From NCBI GenBank assembly GCA_963786985.1, contig CAWBBL010000009.1:1-64000 (forward strand): a stretch of 64,000 bases of DNA, written 5' to 3'. Under the pieces are notes generated by a model. The model was not told the origin of the DNA and did not search any database. It saw only the letters and a program-made list of their open reading frames with translations. This document shows positions 9,900-17,963 of the stretch, piece by piece. Origin of the DNA: Desertimonas sp963786985 (GTDB taxonomy: Bacteria; Actinomycetota; Acidimicrobiia; Acidimicrobiales; Ilumatobacteraceae). Made by a program: the position numbers and the translations under genes. Within the stretch, counting starts at the first letter, position 1; every line of letters starts with the position of its first letter.

Positions 9900-9919
9900 A
9901 CGAACGAGTGCTCGTTCGT
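9900..9919. promoter_or_regulatory. TetR-type operator palindrome (site 1)
   Basis: Nine-base perfect inverted repeat with a two-base spacer, ACGAACGAG-TG-CTCGTTCGT, between the divergent solute-binding protein gene (start 9840) and the DUF1028 gene (start 10034). Related GAACG/CGTTC dyads occur at 10008 and 13539. The form is typical of TetR-family operators; no regulator gene is in the window, so the protein that binds is inferred. Confidence 0.6.
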
Positions 9920-10007
9920 CTTGCAGAGTAGTTGCTGGCCGACGGGCGGTCAACCAGCACCGAGCCTGCCGCAACTGGCTGTGCTGCCGGTGACCACCTA
10001 GACTAAT

Positions 10008-10019
10008 GAACGCTCGTTC
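10008..10019. promoter_or_regulatory. TetR-type operator half-palindrome (site 2)
   Basis: GAACG-CT-CGTTC dyad placed just upstream of the ribosome-binding site (AGGGAGA, 10022-10028) of the first DUF1028 gene. A possible -10 element TAGACT lies at 9999-10004, so a bound repressor would cover the transcription start. It shares its arms with sites 1 and 3. Confidence 0.5.
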
Positions 10020-10033
10020 GTAGGGAGATCTCG

Positions 10034-10899
10034 ATGACGTTCTCAATCGTTGCGTTCGATCCGGCGTCGCGCTCGTGGGGCGTCGCCGTGGCCTCGAAGT
10101 GCCTTGCCGTCGGCTTCGCCGTGCCGTGGGGCGGCGCCGAGGTCGGGGCGATCGCCACCCAGGCGTTGGCCAACCTCAGCTATGGACCCAACGGGTTGGA
10201 CTTGCTGCGCGGCGGGCTCGCCGCCACCGAGACGGTCGCCCGGCTGACGGCCGACGACCCGCTGGTCGACCAGCGTCAACTCGCCGTCGTCGATCGCACC
10301 GGAGCACCGCCAACCACACGGGGACGCGGTGCATGGACTGGAAGGGTCATCGCCCCGGCGAGAACTTCACGGCGCAGGGCAACCTGCTCGACGGGCCACA
10401 GGTCGTCGACGCCATGGCCGCGGCGTACGACCCGGCGGAGGCGCATTTCGGGCGACGACTGCTGCAGTGCCTCCAGGCCGGCGAGGCAGCCGGTGGCGAT
10501 CGCCGCGGCCTCGAGTCGGCCGCCATGTCGATCTGGCAGGAAGGCGCGGCGTACGGGGGCGGTCTCGACATCGGCACCGATCTGCGCGTCGACGACCACG
10601 CCGCGCCGATCACCGAGCTCGGCCGTCTCCTCGATCTGCACTTCCTGTACTTCGAACGCCCCGACCCAGCGACACTGCTGCCGCTCGAGGGTGCCTTGGC
10701 GGGCGAGGTCACCGACGCCCTCGTGGCCGTGGGATATCCGCCCGACGATCACGACAGCCTCGACCGCGCCTTCGCCGCGTGGTCGGGGGTCAACAACTTC
10801 GAGGAGCGCACGTTGCCCGGCCAGCTCGATCCGATCGTGTGGGCGATCTTGCGGGAGCAGGCCGCAACTGCGTTCCCCGGCCACGCAGGCCGTGAGTAA
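10034..10899 (+). pseudogene. DUF1028 family protein, copy 1, frameshifted
   Basis: DUF1028 proteins have an Ntn-hydrolase-like fold and no firmly assigned reaction. The N-terminal part is TFSIVAFDPASRSWGVAVAS, then AVGFAVPWGGAEVGAIATQALAN and LSYGPNGLDLLRGG, all family hallmarks. After residue ~95 the frame shifts: ...AVVDRTGA continues as ANHTGTRCMDWKGH, ENFTAQGNLLDGPQVVDAMAAAY when one base is restored near 10308. The C-terminal third carries a putative peptidoglycan-binding-like extension ending QAATAFPGHAGRE, the last codons coming from an interspersed repeat. It is paired with a second DUF1028 gene 75 bp downstream and preceded by an operator-like dyad, suggesting co-regulation with the peptide transporter. 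Confidence 0.75.
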
Positions 10900-10955
10900 C
10901 CGCTCCGTCAAGGCGTTCAGCCACGCAGGCCTTGCTGGCGCCTCGTCGCTCGCAT
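10869..10955 (-). repeat. Interspersed GC-rich repeat, family A, copy 2 (duplicated core)
   Basis: Minus-oriented copy at the 3' end of the first DUF1028 gene: GCGTTCCCCGGCCACGCAGGCC, a variable stretch, a second partial core (GGCGTTCAGCCACGCAGGCC), then GCGCCTCGTCGCTCGCA. The doubled core resembles copy 7 in the nuo operon. Confidence 0.65.
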
Positions 10956-10974
10956 CGGCGAACGGGTTCTCCTC

Positions 10975-11619
10975 GTGACGTACTCGATCGTCGCCTTCGA
11001 TCAGCCGACGACGCAATGGGGTGTCGCCGTGGCCTCCAAGGCGATGTGTGTGGGTGCCCATGTGCCGTGGGGAGCTGGTGGAGTCGGCGCCGTCGCCACC
11101 CAGGCGTACCACGATCTGCGCTACGGGTACGAGGGACTGGCTGCGCTCCGTGACGGCGAGAACGCCGACGGAGTGGTCGGCCGGTTGACCACCGGGGACC
11201 CCGAGAGCGTCTTCCGGCAACTTGGCGTCGTCGACGCAACCGGCCGGGCGGCCACGTTCACCGGCGATCAGTGCACGCCGTGGGCCGGTGGGCTGAGCGG
11301 CGAGTCGTGGGCCGTGCAGGGCAACATCCTCGCCGGCCCCCACGTCGTCGCAGCGATGGCCGAGGCCTACGTCGACGCCGACGGGGCCTTCGCCGCGCGG
11401 CTGCTGACCGCCCTGCTCGCTGGTGACGAGTCCGGTGGAGACCGCCGCGGAAGGCAGTCGGCGTCGGTCAAGATCTGGCAACTTCCGGTCGAGCAAGGTG
11501 GCGACCGGCGCGACGTCGCGTTGTTCCTCCGCATCGACGACGCCGAGCTCCCGGTTCACGACCTGCAGCGGCTCGTGCACCGCGCCCTCGCCGACCCCGA
11601 CGCACTCTGCGGCACCTAG
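10975..11619 (+). CDS. DUF1028 family protein, copy 2
   Basis: Intact 214-residue DUF1028 protein (Ntn-hydrolase-like fold, function not established). It shows the whole family pattern: MTYSIVAFDQPTTQWGVAVAS, GAHVPWGAGGVGAVATQAYHD, YGYEGLAALRDG, TTGDPESVFRQLGVVDATGRAATFTG, CTPWAGGLSGESWAVQGNIL and VVAAMAEAY, then GDRRGRQSASVKIW. It is about 45 % alike by eye to the preceding copy but lacks its longer C-terminal part. GTG 10975 is the likely start, directly after repeat copy 2. The tandem pair sits between two solute-binding protein genes, a setting that suggests processing of an imported amide or peptide (inference). Confidence 0.85.
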   Translation: MTYSIVAFDQPTTQWGVAVASKAMCVGAHVPWGAGGVGAVATQAYHDLRYGYEGLAALRDGENADGVVGRLTTGDPESVFRQLGVVDATGRAATFTGDQCTPWAGGLSGESWAVQGNILAGPHVVAAMAEAYVDADGAFAARLLTALLAGDESGGDRRGRQSASVKIWQLPVEQGGDRRDVALFLRIDDAELPVHDLQRLVHRALADPDALCGT

Positions 11620-11634
11620 CCGCTGGTCATCGAC

Positions 11635-11721
11635 CCACGATCTGGGGAAGTTCCGTGCCAATCCACGATCTGGGGAAGAACCGTGTCGACGTCCGCGACA
11701 AATCTTCCCCAGATCGTGGAT
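11635..11721. repeat. ATCTGGGGAAG palindromic repeat, family B, copy 1
   Basis: Two direct units CCACGATCTGGGGAAG (11635-11650 and 11663-11678) face one inverted unit CTTCCCCAGATCGTGG (11704-11719). It lies between the convergent ends of the DUF1028 gene and the second solute-binding protein gene. It could form a terminator-like hairpin. Four more copies occur in the window. Confidence 0.8.
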
Positions 11722-11725
11722 CGAG

Positions 11726-13522
11726 TTACTGCTCGAGCCAGACGTTGGTGAAGTCGCCGTTGCGTGGCGCCAGGTGGAACACGAAGCCGCCCACTCGGTC
11801 GCCGTGCAGGGTCGGCGTCTTGGAGAAGCCGACAGGAATCCAGGCGGCGTCCTCGGTCGCCAGGACGTCGGCCTCGGCCCACAGCGCCGTGGCCTCTTCG
11901 GGAGTGCTGGCCGCAAGTGCCTCGTCGATCAGCCCGTTGAGTTCGTCGTTGTTGTAGCCGCCGTAGTTCGGCGTTCCAGACTCGTACCCCCGGCCGTCGA
12001 GGAGGATCGGGATGTACGACCGACCGGCGAGGTAGTCGGCGTACCACGTCACCGGGGAGATGTCCCACCCCCCGGATTCGGTGAACTCGTGGTTGAGCAG
12101 GAACTCGCCGTAGAAGGCGTTGCGCGGCTGGAAGACCAACTCGACGTCGAACCCGGAATCGCCGAGGACCTGCTCGAGCACGGCGGCAAGGTTTTCCATC
12201 CCCGGCTCATCGTCGTACAGCACCTTGATCGGCAGCCCGTCGGGGTAGCCGGCCTCGGCGAGCAGCTCACGAGCGCGCTCGGGATCACCGCCCGGCGGAA
12301 TGTTCAGCGGGTTGATGTCCTCCGAGCCGGGCACCTCCGGAGGCAGGATGTGAAAGGCCAGCTCGGACAGGTTCGGTCCGCCGAAGATCTGTTGCACGGC
12401 CTCCCGGTCGACGGCGAAGTTCAGCGCCTGACGGACGAGCGGGTCGCCGAACGCACCGTCGGCGTTGGGGCTCAGCGTGTTGATCACGATGTACGGAACA
12501 AGCCCTCCCGCGCCCTCGATGACAAGGCGCTCGTCGCCGGCTGCGAGCAGCGCCGGGATCTCCTGTGTCGGCACGGTCGTCTCGCCCCACTGCATGTCGA
12601 CGGTGCCGGCGATGATCTGCTGGAACACGGACTCGTTCTGCTGGCCGAGGGTGATCTCGATGCGGTCGACGTAGGCCTCGCGGAGGTCGTCGGTCTCGGG
12701 ATCCCAGTTCGGGTTGCGTTCGAGCACGTAGCTCTGGTCGGGCACGTACTCGACCACCTGGTACGGCCCGTTCTCGATGATGTTCTGGCGCAGGTCGGGG
12801 CTGTCGGCGAGGTAGTCGAGGTACTCGACGGGCTGTGGGGCCGTGAAGCGGAACAGGGCGAGGAGGTACACGAAGTCGCTCGCCGGTTGAGTCAAGGTGA
12901 ACTGAACGGTGTGGTCGTCGACGGCGGTGACGCCGGCGATGTCGGTGGACTCGATGTAGTCGCGGATCGGCTCGATCTCGGGCGCCACCTCGGCGAACCC
13001 CTCGCAGAACTCGCCCATGCCGGCGATCGTGTCGAGGTAGTAGGCGCGGGCGGCGGAGCCTTGAACAGGGTTGCACATCCGCTTGACGCCGCGCACGACG
13101 TCCTCGGCGACGACGGGACGCGGCTCGTCGACGTTCCACACGACGTCGTCGCGTAGCTCGATGGTGTAGGTGAGGCCGTCGGCGGAGACTCCGCCGTTCT
13201 CCTGGGTCGGCACCTCGACAGCGAGATCGGGCAGCGGCGTCGCCCGCTCCTCGAGCGTGCCGCTGTTCGGGTAGTCGAACAAGTTGCGTAACGTCATCCG
13301 CTGGAACTGGTAGTCGGCGGCGCTGTACGCGGCGGTGGGGTCCATCCACAGGACGTCCGGGTCGCCGGCGACGATCAGCGTGCCGCCGGGCTGCGGCTCG
13401 CCTTCGCCGGTTGCCGAGACGCTGGTCGCGCCGAGACCGGCACTGCCGGCCACCAGTGCGGCACCAGCGATCGCTGCACCAAGCCGAGTCCGACTCCGTC
13501 GTTCGGAACGAAGTTCCGTCAT
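11726..13522 (-). CDS. ABC transporter solute-binding protein, family 5 (second copy)
   Basis: Intact 598-residue family 5 solute-binding protein. A Sec signal peptide is clear: Arg-rich start, hydrophobic GAAIAGAALVAGSAGLGA, and a cleavage region near ATSVSATG. The mature protein has GGTLIVAGDPDVLWMDPTAA, the LTYTIELRDDVVWNVDEPRP block, GPYQVVEYVPDQSYVLERNP, and DPLVRQALNFAVDREAVQQIFGG. It is not close to the first binding protein (8156-9840), so it probably has a different ligand but may share that transporter's permeases, since none are encoded next to it. A GGGGAGG ribosome-binding site precedes ATG 13522 and an operator-like dyad (13539-13552) sits just upstream. Confidence 0.9.
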   Translation of the reverse strand: MTELRSERRSRTRLGAAIAGAALVAGSAGLGATSVSATGEGEPQPGGTLIVAGDPDVLWMDPTAAYSAADYQFQRMTLRNLFDYPNSGTLEERATPLPDLAVEVPTQENGGVSADGLTYTIELRDDVVWNVDEPRPVVAEDVVRGVKRMCNPVQGSAARAYYLDTIAGMGEFCEGFAEVAPEIEPIRDYIESTDIAGVTAVDDHTVQFTLTQPASDFVYLLALFRFTAPQPVEYLDYLADSPDLRQNIIENGPYQVVEYVPDQSYVLERNPNWDPETDDLREAYVDRIEITLGQQNESVFQQIIAGTVDMQWGETTVPTQEIPALLAAGDERLVIEGAGGLVPYIVINTLSPNADGAFGDPLVRQALNFAVDREAVQQIFGGPNLSELAFHILPPEVPGSEDINPLNIPPGGDPERARELLAEAGYPDGLPIKVLYDDEPGMENLAAVLEQVLGDSGFDVELVFQPRNAFYGEFLLNHEFTESGGWDISPVTWYADYLAGRSYIPILLDGRGYESGTPNYGGYNNDELNGLIDEALAASTPEEATALWAEADVLATEDAAWIPVGFSKTPTLHGDRVGGFVFHLAPRNGDFTNVWLEQ

Positions 13523-13538
13523 CGCCTACCTCCCCACG

Positions 13539-13552
13539 CGAACGAGCGTTTG
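13539..13552. promoter_or_regulatory. TetR-type operator dyad (site 3)
   Basis: CGAACG-AG-CGTTTG, an imperfect dyad with the same arms as sites 1 and 2, 17 bp upstream of the second solute-binding protein gene. A further related GCGAACGCTCGC lies at 13595-13606. The recurrence before two binding proteins and the DUF1028 pair supports a shared regulon. Confidence 0.5.
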
Positions 13553-13639
13553 CTCTTGGAGATGACGATAGACGGGCCGGCCACGATGAGCAAAGCGAAC
13601 GCTCGCACGTCGAGAGTCGCCCGTCATACAGTTGCCTCG

Positions 13640-13981
13640 ATGTCCGACGGCGCGCCGCCCGACCCAGCAGCGGAGACCGTCGTCTACGACCTACGCGTCG
13701 TCGTCGACCGCATCGAGGGGCGCAGCGTGTGCGGGATGCAGCCCGGTGACTACTTCGACCTCGTCGCCAGCAACGAACTCCGGTTGCCGGCCGGCAAGCA
13801 CTTCTGCGTGTACGCCCTCGCCGCCGCCCTCCCCCTGCTGTCGGCGAAGCAGCGTCAGAACCCGCCCGGCGACTGGATCGAGCACGACACCGAGGTGTGT
13901 TGCCCGGACCCCGACGAACGGCTGGTGATGCGCATCGAGCGCACCCGGATGCGCCGGCTGCGGACGACCGACCTGACGTGA
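13640..13981 (+). CDS. TIGR04076 family protein
   Basis: A 113-residue protein that fits the TIGR04076 family, small Cys-containing proteins of unknown function. Visible: VVVDRIEGRSVCGMQPGDYFDLV, LRLPAGKHFCVYALAAALPLLSAKQRQ, the DWIEHDTEVCCPDP segment and VMRIERTR. The three conserved Cys positions (one after the first strand, one in the FCVYAL block, one or two before PDP) may bind a metal, but this is inference. ATG 13640 is chosen because residues before it do not fit the family. The stop overlaps the GTG start of the next gene (GTGA), so the two are translationally coupled. Confidence 0.8.
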   Translation: MSDGAPPDPAAETVVYDLRVVVDRIEGRSVCGMQPGDYFDLVASNELRLPAGKHFCVYALAAALPLLSAKQRQNPPGDWIEHDTEVCCPDPDERLVMRIERTRMRRLRTTDLT

Positions 13982-15028
13982 GCGATCCCGAATCGAGGAG
14001 CGTCGAACTGGGACTCGGCCTCCAGGGCGACAAGCCCCCCGGTGCGTACGCCCACCTGGCTGCGATCGCCGAGGACCATGGCGTCGACGTGATCAGCGTG
14101 TACGCCGACTTGATGTTCCAGCCTCCGTTGCCGGCGCTGCTGGAGATCGCCCGGGCGACGACGTCGGTGCGTCTCGGGCCGGCTTGTTTCAGCCCATTCG
14201 CCATTCACCCAGCGGAGATCGCCGGACAGATCGCCGCCCTCGACCTCGCTTCTGACGGTCGTGCGTTCCTCGGACTTGCCCGCGGCACGTGGCTCGACGC
14301 CGTCGGGATCGATCAGCGCCAGCCGGTGCAAGCGTTGGAGGAGGCCGCCGGCCTTGTGGCCGCGCTGCTGCGCCACGACCGACGCGGCTTCGACGGCGCG
14401 GTGTTCCGAATGGCCCCCGGAACGACGCTGCGCTACGACACCGAGCGACCAGCCGTACCCTTGATGATCGGGACCTGGGGGCGGCGTACCGGGGCGCTCG
14501 CCGGTCGGATCGCCGACGAGGTGAAGGTCGGCGGCAGCGCCAATCCGGCAATGGTCGCGGTGATGAGGTCGTACATCGCCGCTGGAGCGCATTCGGTGGG
14601 CCGCAACCCGGACGAGGTCGGCATCGTCCTCGGCGCGGTCAGCGTCGTCGACGAGGATGGCGAGCGCGCCAGAGCACGGGCGCGCACCGAGGTGGCGATG
14701 TACCTCGCCGTCGTCGCTGACCTCGACCCGACGGTCGCCGTGCCGCCCGACGGTGCTCGAACCCGTGCGCCGGCTGACGGCGGTTGGCGACCACGAGGCC
14801 GCCGGCAAGTTGATCCCCGACGAGGTGCTCGACCGCTTCGCGTTCAGCGGCACACCCGAACACGTCGCCGACCTTGTCGCCGCCGTACTGGCCGCCGGTG
14901 CCTCCCGTGTCGACCTGGGGACGCCGCACGGGCTGACGGACGAGAAGGGCATCGAGCTGATCGGCAGCGGGGTCCTGCCTCTGCTCGGGCGCGGTCGCGC
15001 GGCGAGCATGCGCGGCGGAGATGTCTGA
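13978..15028 (+). pseudogene. LLM class oxidoreductase (F420-dependent type), frameshifted
   Basis: A luciferase-like TIM-barrel protein close to actinobacterial F420-dependent oxidoreductases. The first 255 residues include ELGLGLQGDKPPGAYAHLA, SVRLGPACFSPFAIHPAEIA, LDLASDGRAFLGLARGTWLD, VPLMIGTWGRRTGALAGRIADEVKVGGSAN and SVGRNPDEVGIVLGAV. Near 14745 one extra C in CCC shifts the frame; removing it joins TVAVPP to TVLEPVRRLTAVGDHEAAGK, with the family C-terminus FSGTPEHVADLVAAVLAAGASRVDLG. It uses GTG 13978, overlapping the previous stop, and its end overlaps the next start, so three genes form one operon. Confidence 0.8.
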
Positions 15029-15775
15029 CCGACGTGAGGCCGAGGCGTTCCTCGACGCGTTGGACGATGTCTCGCCGAACGCCGTGACGGCGTGCGCCGG
15101 ATGGACCGCCCACGAGTTGGTCGCCCACCTGACGTCAGGTGTCGAGGCGATCGCCGTCCAGGCGGAGTCCCATCTGGACGGCCGGCCGATTCCTGTGTTC
15201 GGCTCGTTTGCCGAGCGCGAGCGCGGTTTCTGGGACGTCGACGACGATCGACTGCGCCGCCGGCTCGTCGATGGCGAGCGACGGATGACCGCGGCGCTCG
15301 ACGATGTCCTGGCATCGCGCGGCGACACGGCGATCCAAGGGATCGGCTGGGGGATGCCGATCAGCGACGTCGTGTTGCACCTGCGCCAAGAATTCGCCAT
15401 TCATCGCTGGGACCTCGTCGGTGACGACGATGAAGGAGACGAGATCCTGCCCGCCCGGAGTTGATCGATCACGCCGTGCGGATCCTCGGCGACCCGCTCC
15501 TCAGGGTTGGGCTCATACGTGACCAGAACTCCGGGGAGCCGTTCACGGCGCGCATCCGATCTCCGCGGCAACCTGATCTGGTCGTCGAGGTGCGACCCGC
15601 CGGCTCCCGCCTCGTGCTGGTCGAAGAACCCGAGATGGCCGCCGAAGTCGAGTGCGACGCGGCCGCCCGTCTCCTCCTCCTGTGGGGACGCCGGCCGGCC
15701 GCAGCCCAGCGCGTCCGAACGACACTGGATCCCGAATCCATCGCCCGACTGAGGACGATCCTGTCGGGCTACTGA
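15021..15775 (+). pseudogene. Maleylpyruvate isomerase N-terminal (DinB-like) domain protein, frameshifted
   Basis: Member of the MDMPI/DinB-like metal-binding four-helix family, mostly mycothiol- or metal-dependent enzymes of unclear substrate. The first part has VTACAGWTAHELVAHLTSG (first His pair) and VVLHLRQEFAIHRWDLVG (third His), which give the usual metal triad. The frame ends after EILPARS because one C appears lost near 15462; restored, it runs on as APELIDHAVRILGDPLL and an SCP2-like C-terminal half with VEVRPAGSRLVLV and CDAAARLLLLWGRRP. The combined ~250 residues match the family length. It overlaps the LLM gene by eight bases. Confidence 0.75.
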
Positions 15776-15901
15776 GCCACGGACGCGGAGGAACGGATGC
15801 GGAGCGTACTGGCCTGACGACGGCGTTGTGACGGATGTCACTTCCACGGGTTCTGGATTCACCCTGCAGATCGGGCAGACGTGCTGCCGATACCAACTGA
15901 G

Positions 15902-16852
15902 GTGACACGATTCACCCGACTGGTCGTCCTCGCCACCGCGTCTCTCTGCGCCGGTGGGTTGGTGGCCCCGGCCGCCGTCCACGGCGCCCCCGACGGGAAT
16001 GGCGGCTACATCGTCGAGCCTGGCGACTACCTGTTGGGCATCGCCCGCCAGCAGGGCGTCACGCTCGATGAGCTGCTGAAGGCCAATGGTCTCACCGTCG
16101 ACCAGCGTGATCCATCCCGGCCAGCGGCTGGCGATTCCATCTCGGCGGCGAGCCCACCGGCCGGAACCGGCACGTACACGGTGCGGGCCTGGCGACGGGC
16201 TGTTCGGAATCGCCGGGCGGCTCGGCGTGCCGGTGCGGTCGTTGCTGGCGGCCAATGGGCTGACGCTGACGAGTGTGATCCATCCCGGGCAGCAGCTCGC
16301 GGTGCCGGCCGGCGGCAGTCCGTCGGCCTCGGCCGGCACCGGCGCGTACACGGTGCGGGCCGGTGACGGGCTGTTCGGAATCGCCGGGCGGCTCGGCGTG
16401 CCGGTGCGGTCGTTGCTGGCGGCCAATGGGCTGACGCTGACGAGTGTGATCCATCCCGGGCAGCAGCTCGCGGTCGCCGGCCGGCGCCACTCCGTCGGCG
16501 TCAGCGTCCACGGCCGGGCCGCGGCCCATGGCCAGCCCTCCGTCGACCGCGTCGCCAACGCCGGCCAGCGCCGTCGTCGTCGAGCGGATCATCCGCGATG
16601 TGTGGCCGGCCGCCCTGGAGGAGACGGCCCTGGCGATCGCCTGGCGGGAGAGCCGCTACCAACCCGCGCGCCCAGGGGCAGTGCTGCTCTGGGCTGTTCC
16701 AGATCTACTACGACGTCCACAAGAGTTGGCTGGCGGAACTGGGCATCAACTCCCGCAACGATCTCTACGACCCGCGGACCAATGCCGAGGCAGCCTTCGC
16801 CCTGTACCAGCGCGCCGGTGGTTGGGCTCCCTGGACGCTGACGAGCGGTTGA
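15902..16852 (+). pseudogene. Secreted LysM-repeat protein with transglycosylase-like C-terminus, several frameshifts
   Basis: Built from a signal peptide (MTRFTRLVVLATASLCAGGLVAPAAVHG), three LysM cell-wall-binding repeats and a lytic-transglycosylase-like end. Repeat 1 is YIVEPGDYLLGIARQQGVTL; repeats 2 and 3 are almost identical, with GDGLFGIAGRLGVPVRSLLAANGLTL and VIHPGQQLAV, spaced 57 codons apart. The end has ETALAIAWRESRYQP (catalytic-Glu region), SGLFQIYYDVHKSWL and AFALYQRAGGWAPW. At least five frame changes are needed (near 16100, 16140, 16190, 16475 and 16670). Two come from one-base differences between the otherwise matching repeats. It would act on peptidoglycan outside the cell. 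GTG 15902 gives a good signal peptide; GTG 15881 is possible. Confidence 0.7.
16174..16474 (+). repeat. Tandem LysM-coding direct repeat (two units of ~128 bp)
   Basis: Units begin at 16174 and 16346 and are nearly identical at base level over ~128 bp. They differ by one extra base in the first (GGCCTGGCGACGGG against GGCCGGTGACGGG), and the second has an extra C after GCGGT. The high identity implies recent duplication or gene conversion and also a risk of assembly error. Confidence 0.85.
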
Positions 16853-16870
16853 CGATCAATCCTGAACGCA

Positions 16871-17156
16871 TCAGCGCAACGAGCGCTCACCCGCGACTTC
16901 GTAGAGCATGATCGACGCCGAGCGCGGCTGACGGTCGTCGTCGCGGCGAGTCGCCGCCAAGTGGGCGTCGAGCGCGGCCTGGCTCTCCCAGCGTTCGAAG
17001 AGGATGACCCGATTCGGCTCGAGCGGATCGGCGGCGAACGTGTACTCGAGGCACCCATCCTCGCCTCGCGACGTGCGCATCGATCTCGTGGCGCTCGGCG
17101 AGAAACGCGTCACGCTCTTCGGGGTCCACTTCAAAACTGCCACCGACGATGATCAC
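16871..17156 (-). pseudogene. Antibiotic biosynthesis monooxygenase (ABM) domain protein, frameshifted
   Basis: A small ferredoxin-like-fold ABM protein of ~95 residues; such proteins oxidise quinone-like or aromatic substrates, often without a cofactor. It starts at GTG 17156 after a strong GAGGAGG site and reads VIIVGGSFEVDPEERDAFLAER. One extra base near 17075 shifts the frame, after which it continues RTSRGEDGCLEYTFAADPLE and VILFERWESQAALDAHLAA, the conserved C-terminal half. Restoring the frame gives the usual family length. It lies between the convergent LysM gene and a tRNA gene. Confidence 0.75.
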
Positions 17157-17288
17157 TGTTCCTCCTCGTTGTCCGGCACCGATCGTGCCACGTTGCAGCG
17201 ACGCCTGCAGCACGACGTGCCCGGCGATCGCCGAATCGCCGACGGCCGCTTCGCGACCCGGAAACAGGTCGTCCGCCTCGGGTCCTGA

Positions 17289-17378
17289 TGGCGGAAGGAG
17301 TGGGATTTGAACCCACGGAGGCCCGAAGACCTCAACGGCTTTCGAGGCCGTCCCATTCGTCCGCTCTGGCATCCTTCC
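17289..17378 (-). tRNA. tRNA-Ser (anticodon CGA)
   Basis: Minus-strand type II tRNA with a long variable arm. The acceptor pair is GGAAGGA (5', at 17378) with TCCTTCC, then G and an encoded CCA (17289-17291). The anticodon loop is CTCGAAA, giving CGA for serine UCG codons; the T arm is GTGGGTTCAAATCCCAC. Confidence 0.95.
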
Positions 17379-17414
17379 GTCGAGCGAGGCTAGCGGCGGA
17401 CCTCGGAGTACCGA

Positions 17415-17492
17415 TGCGAGCCAGCGCTAGCGAGCGAGCGAGCCGCCAGTAGCTGCGCAGGCAGTAGGTGGGATGGCCGGGAAACGCGATGA
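17415..17492 (+). repeat. Interspersed GC-rich repeat, family A, copy 3 (diverged)
   Basis: GCGAGCCAGCGCTAGCGAGCG, then GCTGCGCAGGC and a diverged core GGATGGCCGGGAAACGC. It lies between the tRNA-Ser gene and the 3' end of tadA. Its layout matches copy 8 upstream of nuoM. Confidence 0.6.
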
Positions 17493-17495
17493 ACG

Positions 17496-17963
17496 TCAGC
17501 GGCGGCGGGCGACGAAAAAGTCGACGAGCAGGGCACCGCAGCGCGCTGCCTCGACGCCGCTGATGATCGGCATGCGGTGGTTGAGGCGCCGGTCGGCGAC
17601 GAGGTTCATCAGCGAGCCGGCGGCACCCGCCTTCGGATCGTCCGCGCCGTAGACCAGTCGCTGGATGCGGGCGTTGACCATCGCCCCGGCGCACATCGCA
17701 CATGGCTCGAGGGTGACGACCAGCGTGCAGTCGTCGAGGCGCCAGTGTCCGACGACTGCGGCTGCATCACGGATCGCGAGGATCTCGGCATGCGCTGTCG
17801 GATCGCCGGTCAGCTCGCGTTCGTTGCGCCGCGCCGAGATGACCGTGCCGTCACGTACGACGACAGCTCCGACCGGAACATCACCGTGGCCGATTGCGAG
17901 ATTCGCCTGCTCGATCGCCACCGCCATCGCGGGGCCCCAACCGTTCTCCTCGGTCGTCACCAT
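17496..17963 (-). CDS. tadA: tRNA adenosine(34) deaminase TadA
   Basis: A 155-residue zinc deaminase that converts A34 to inosine in the anticodon of tRNA-Arg(ACG). The catalytic motif HAEILAI (residues ~57-63, zinc His and proton-shuttle Glu) and the zinc motif PCAMCAGAM (~residues 84-92) are intact. VPVGAVVVRDG and NARIQRLVYGADDPKAGAAGS are also family features, with a normal length. A cytidine deaminase role is less likely given the PKAGA segment. The start overlaps the 3' end of the DMT transporter gene in another frame. It lies beside two tRNA-Ser genes and the SRP RNA, a grouping common in actinobacteria. Confidence 0.93.
   Translation of the reverse strand: MVTTEENGWGPAMAVAIEQANLAIGHGDVPVGAVVVRDGTVISARRNERELTGDPTAHAEILAIRDAAAVVGHWRLDDCTLVVTLEPCAMCAGAMVNARIQRLVYGADDPKAGAAGSLMNLVADRRLNHRMPIISGVEAARCGALLVDFFVARRR

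Noticed and set aside
10034..10899. Programmed ribosomal frameshifting to explain the broken DUF1028 gene
   Set aside because: No slippery sequence or downstream stem is evident at the break, and the intact paralogue next to it needs none.
11635..11721. CRISPR-like array at the ATCTGGGGAAG repeats
   Set aside because: Units are palindromic and differ in orientation; there are no regular unique spacers and no cas genes.
15776..15901. Possible c-di-AMP (ydaO-type) riboswitch before the LysM gene, suggested by GCGGAGGAACGG and the presence of disA
   Set aside because: The other conserved blocks of that riboswitch, such as the GAACCCGUCAGCU-like segment and paired GGGGUGAA in the right order, are missing on both strands.
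1..17156. A genomic island or prophage covering the accessory region
   Set aside because: No integrase, transposase, phage gene, attachment-site pair or base-composition shift is visible; the tRNA-Ser gene at 17289 has no repeated 3' fragment that I could find.
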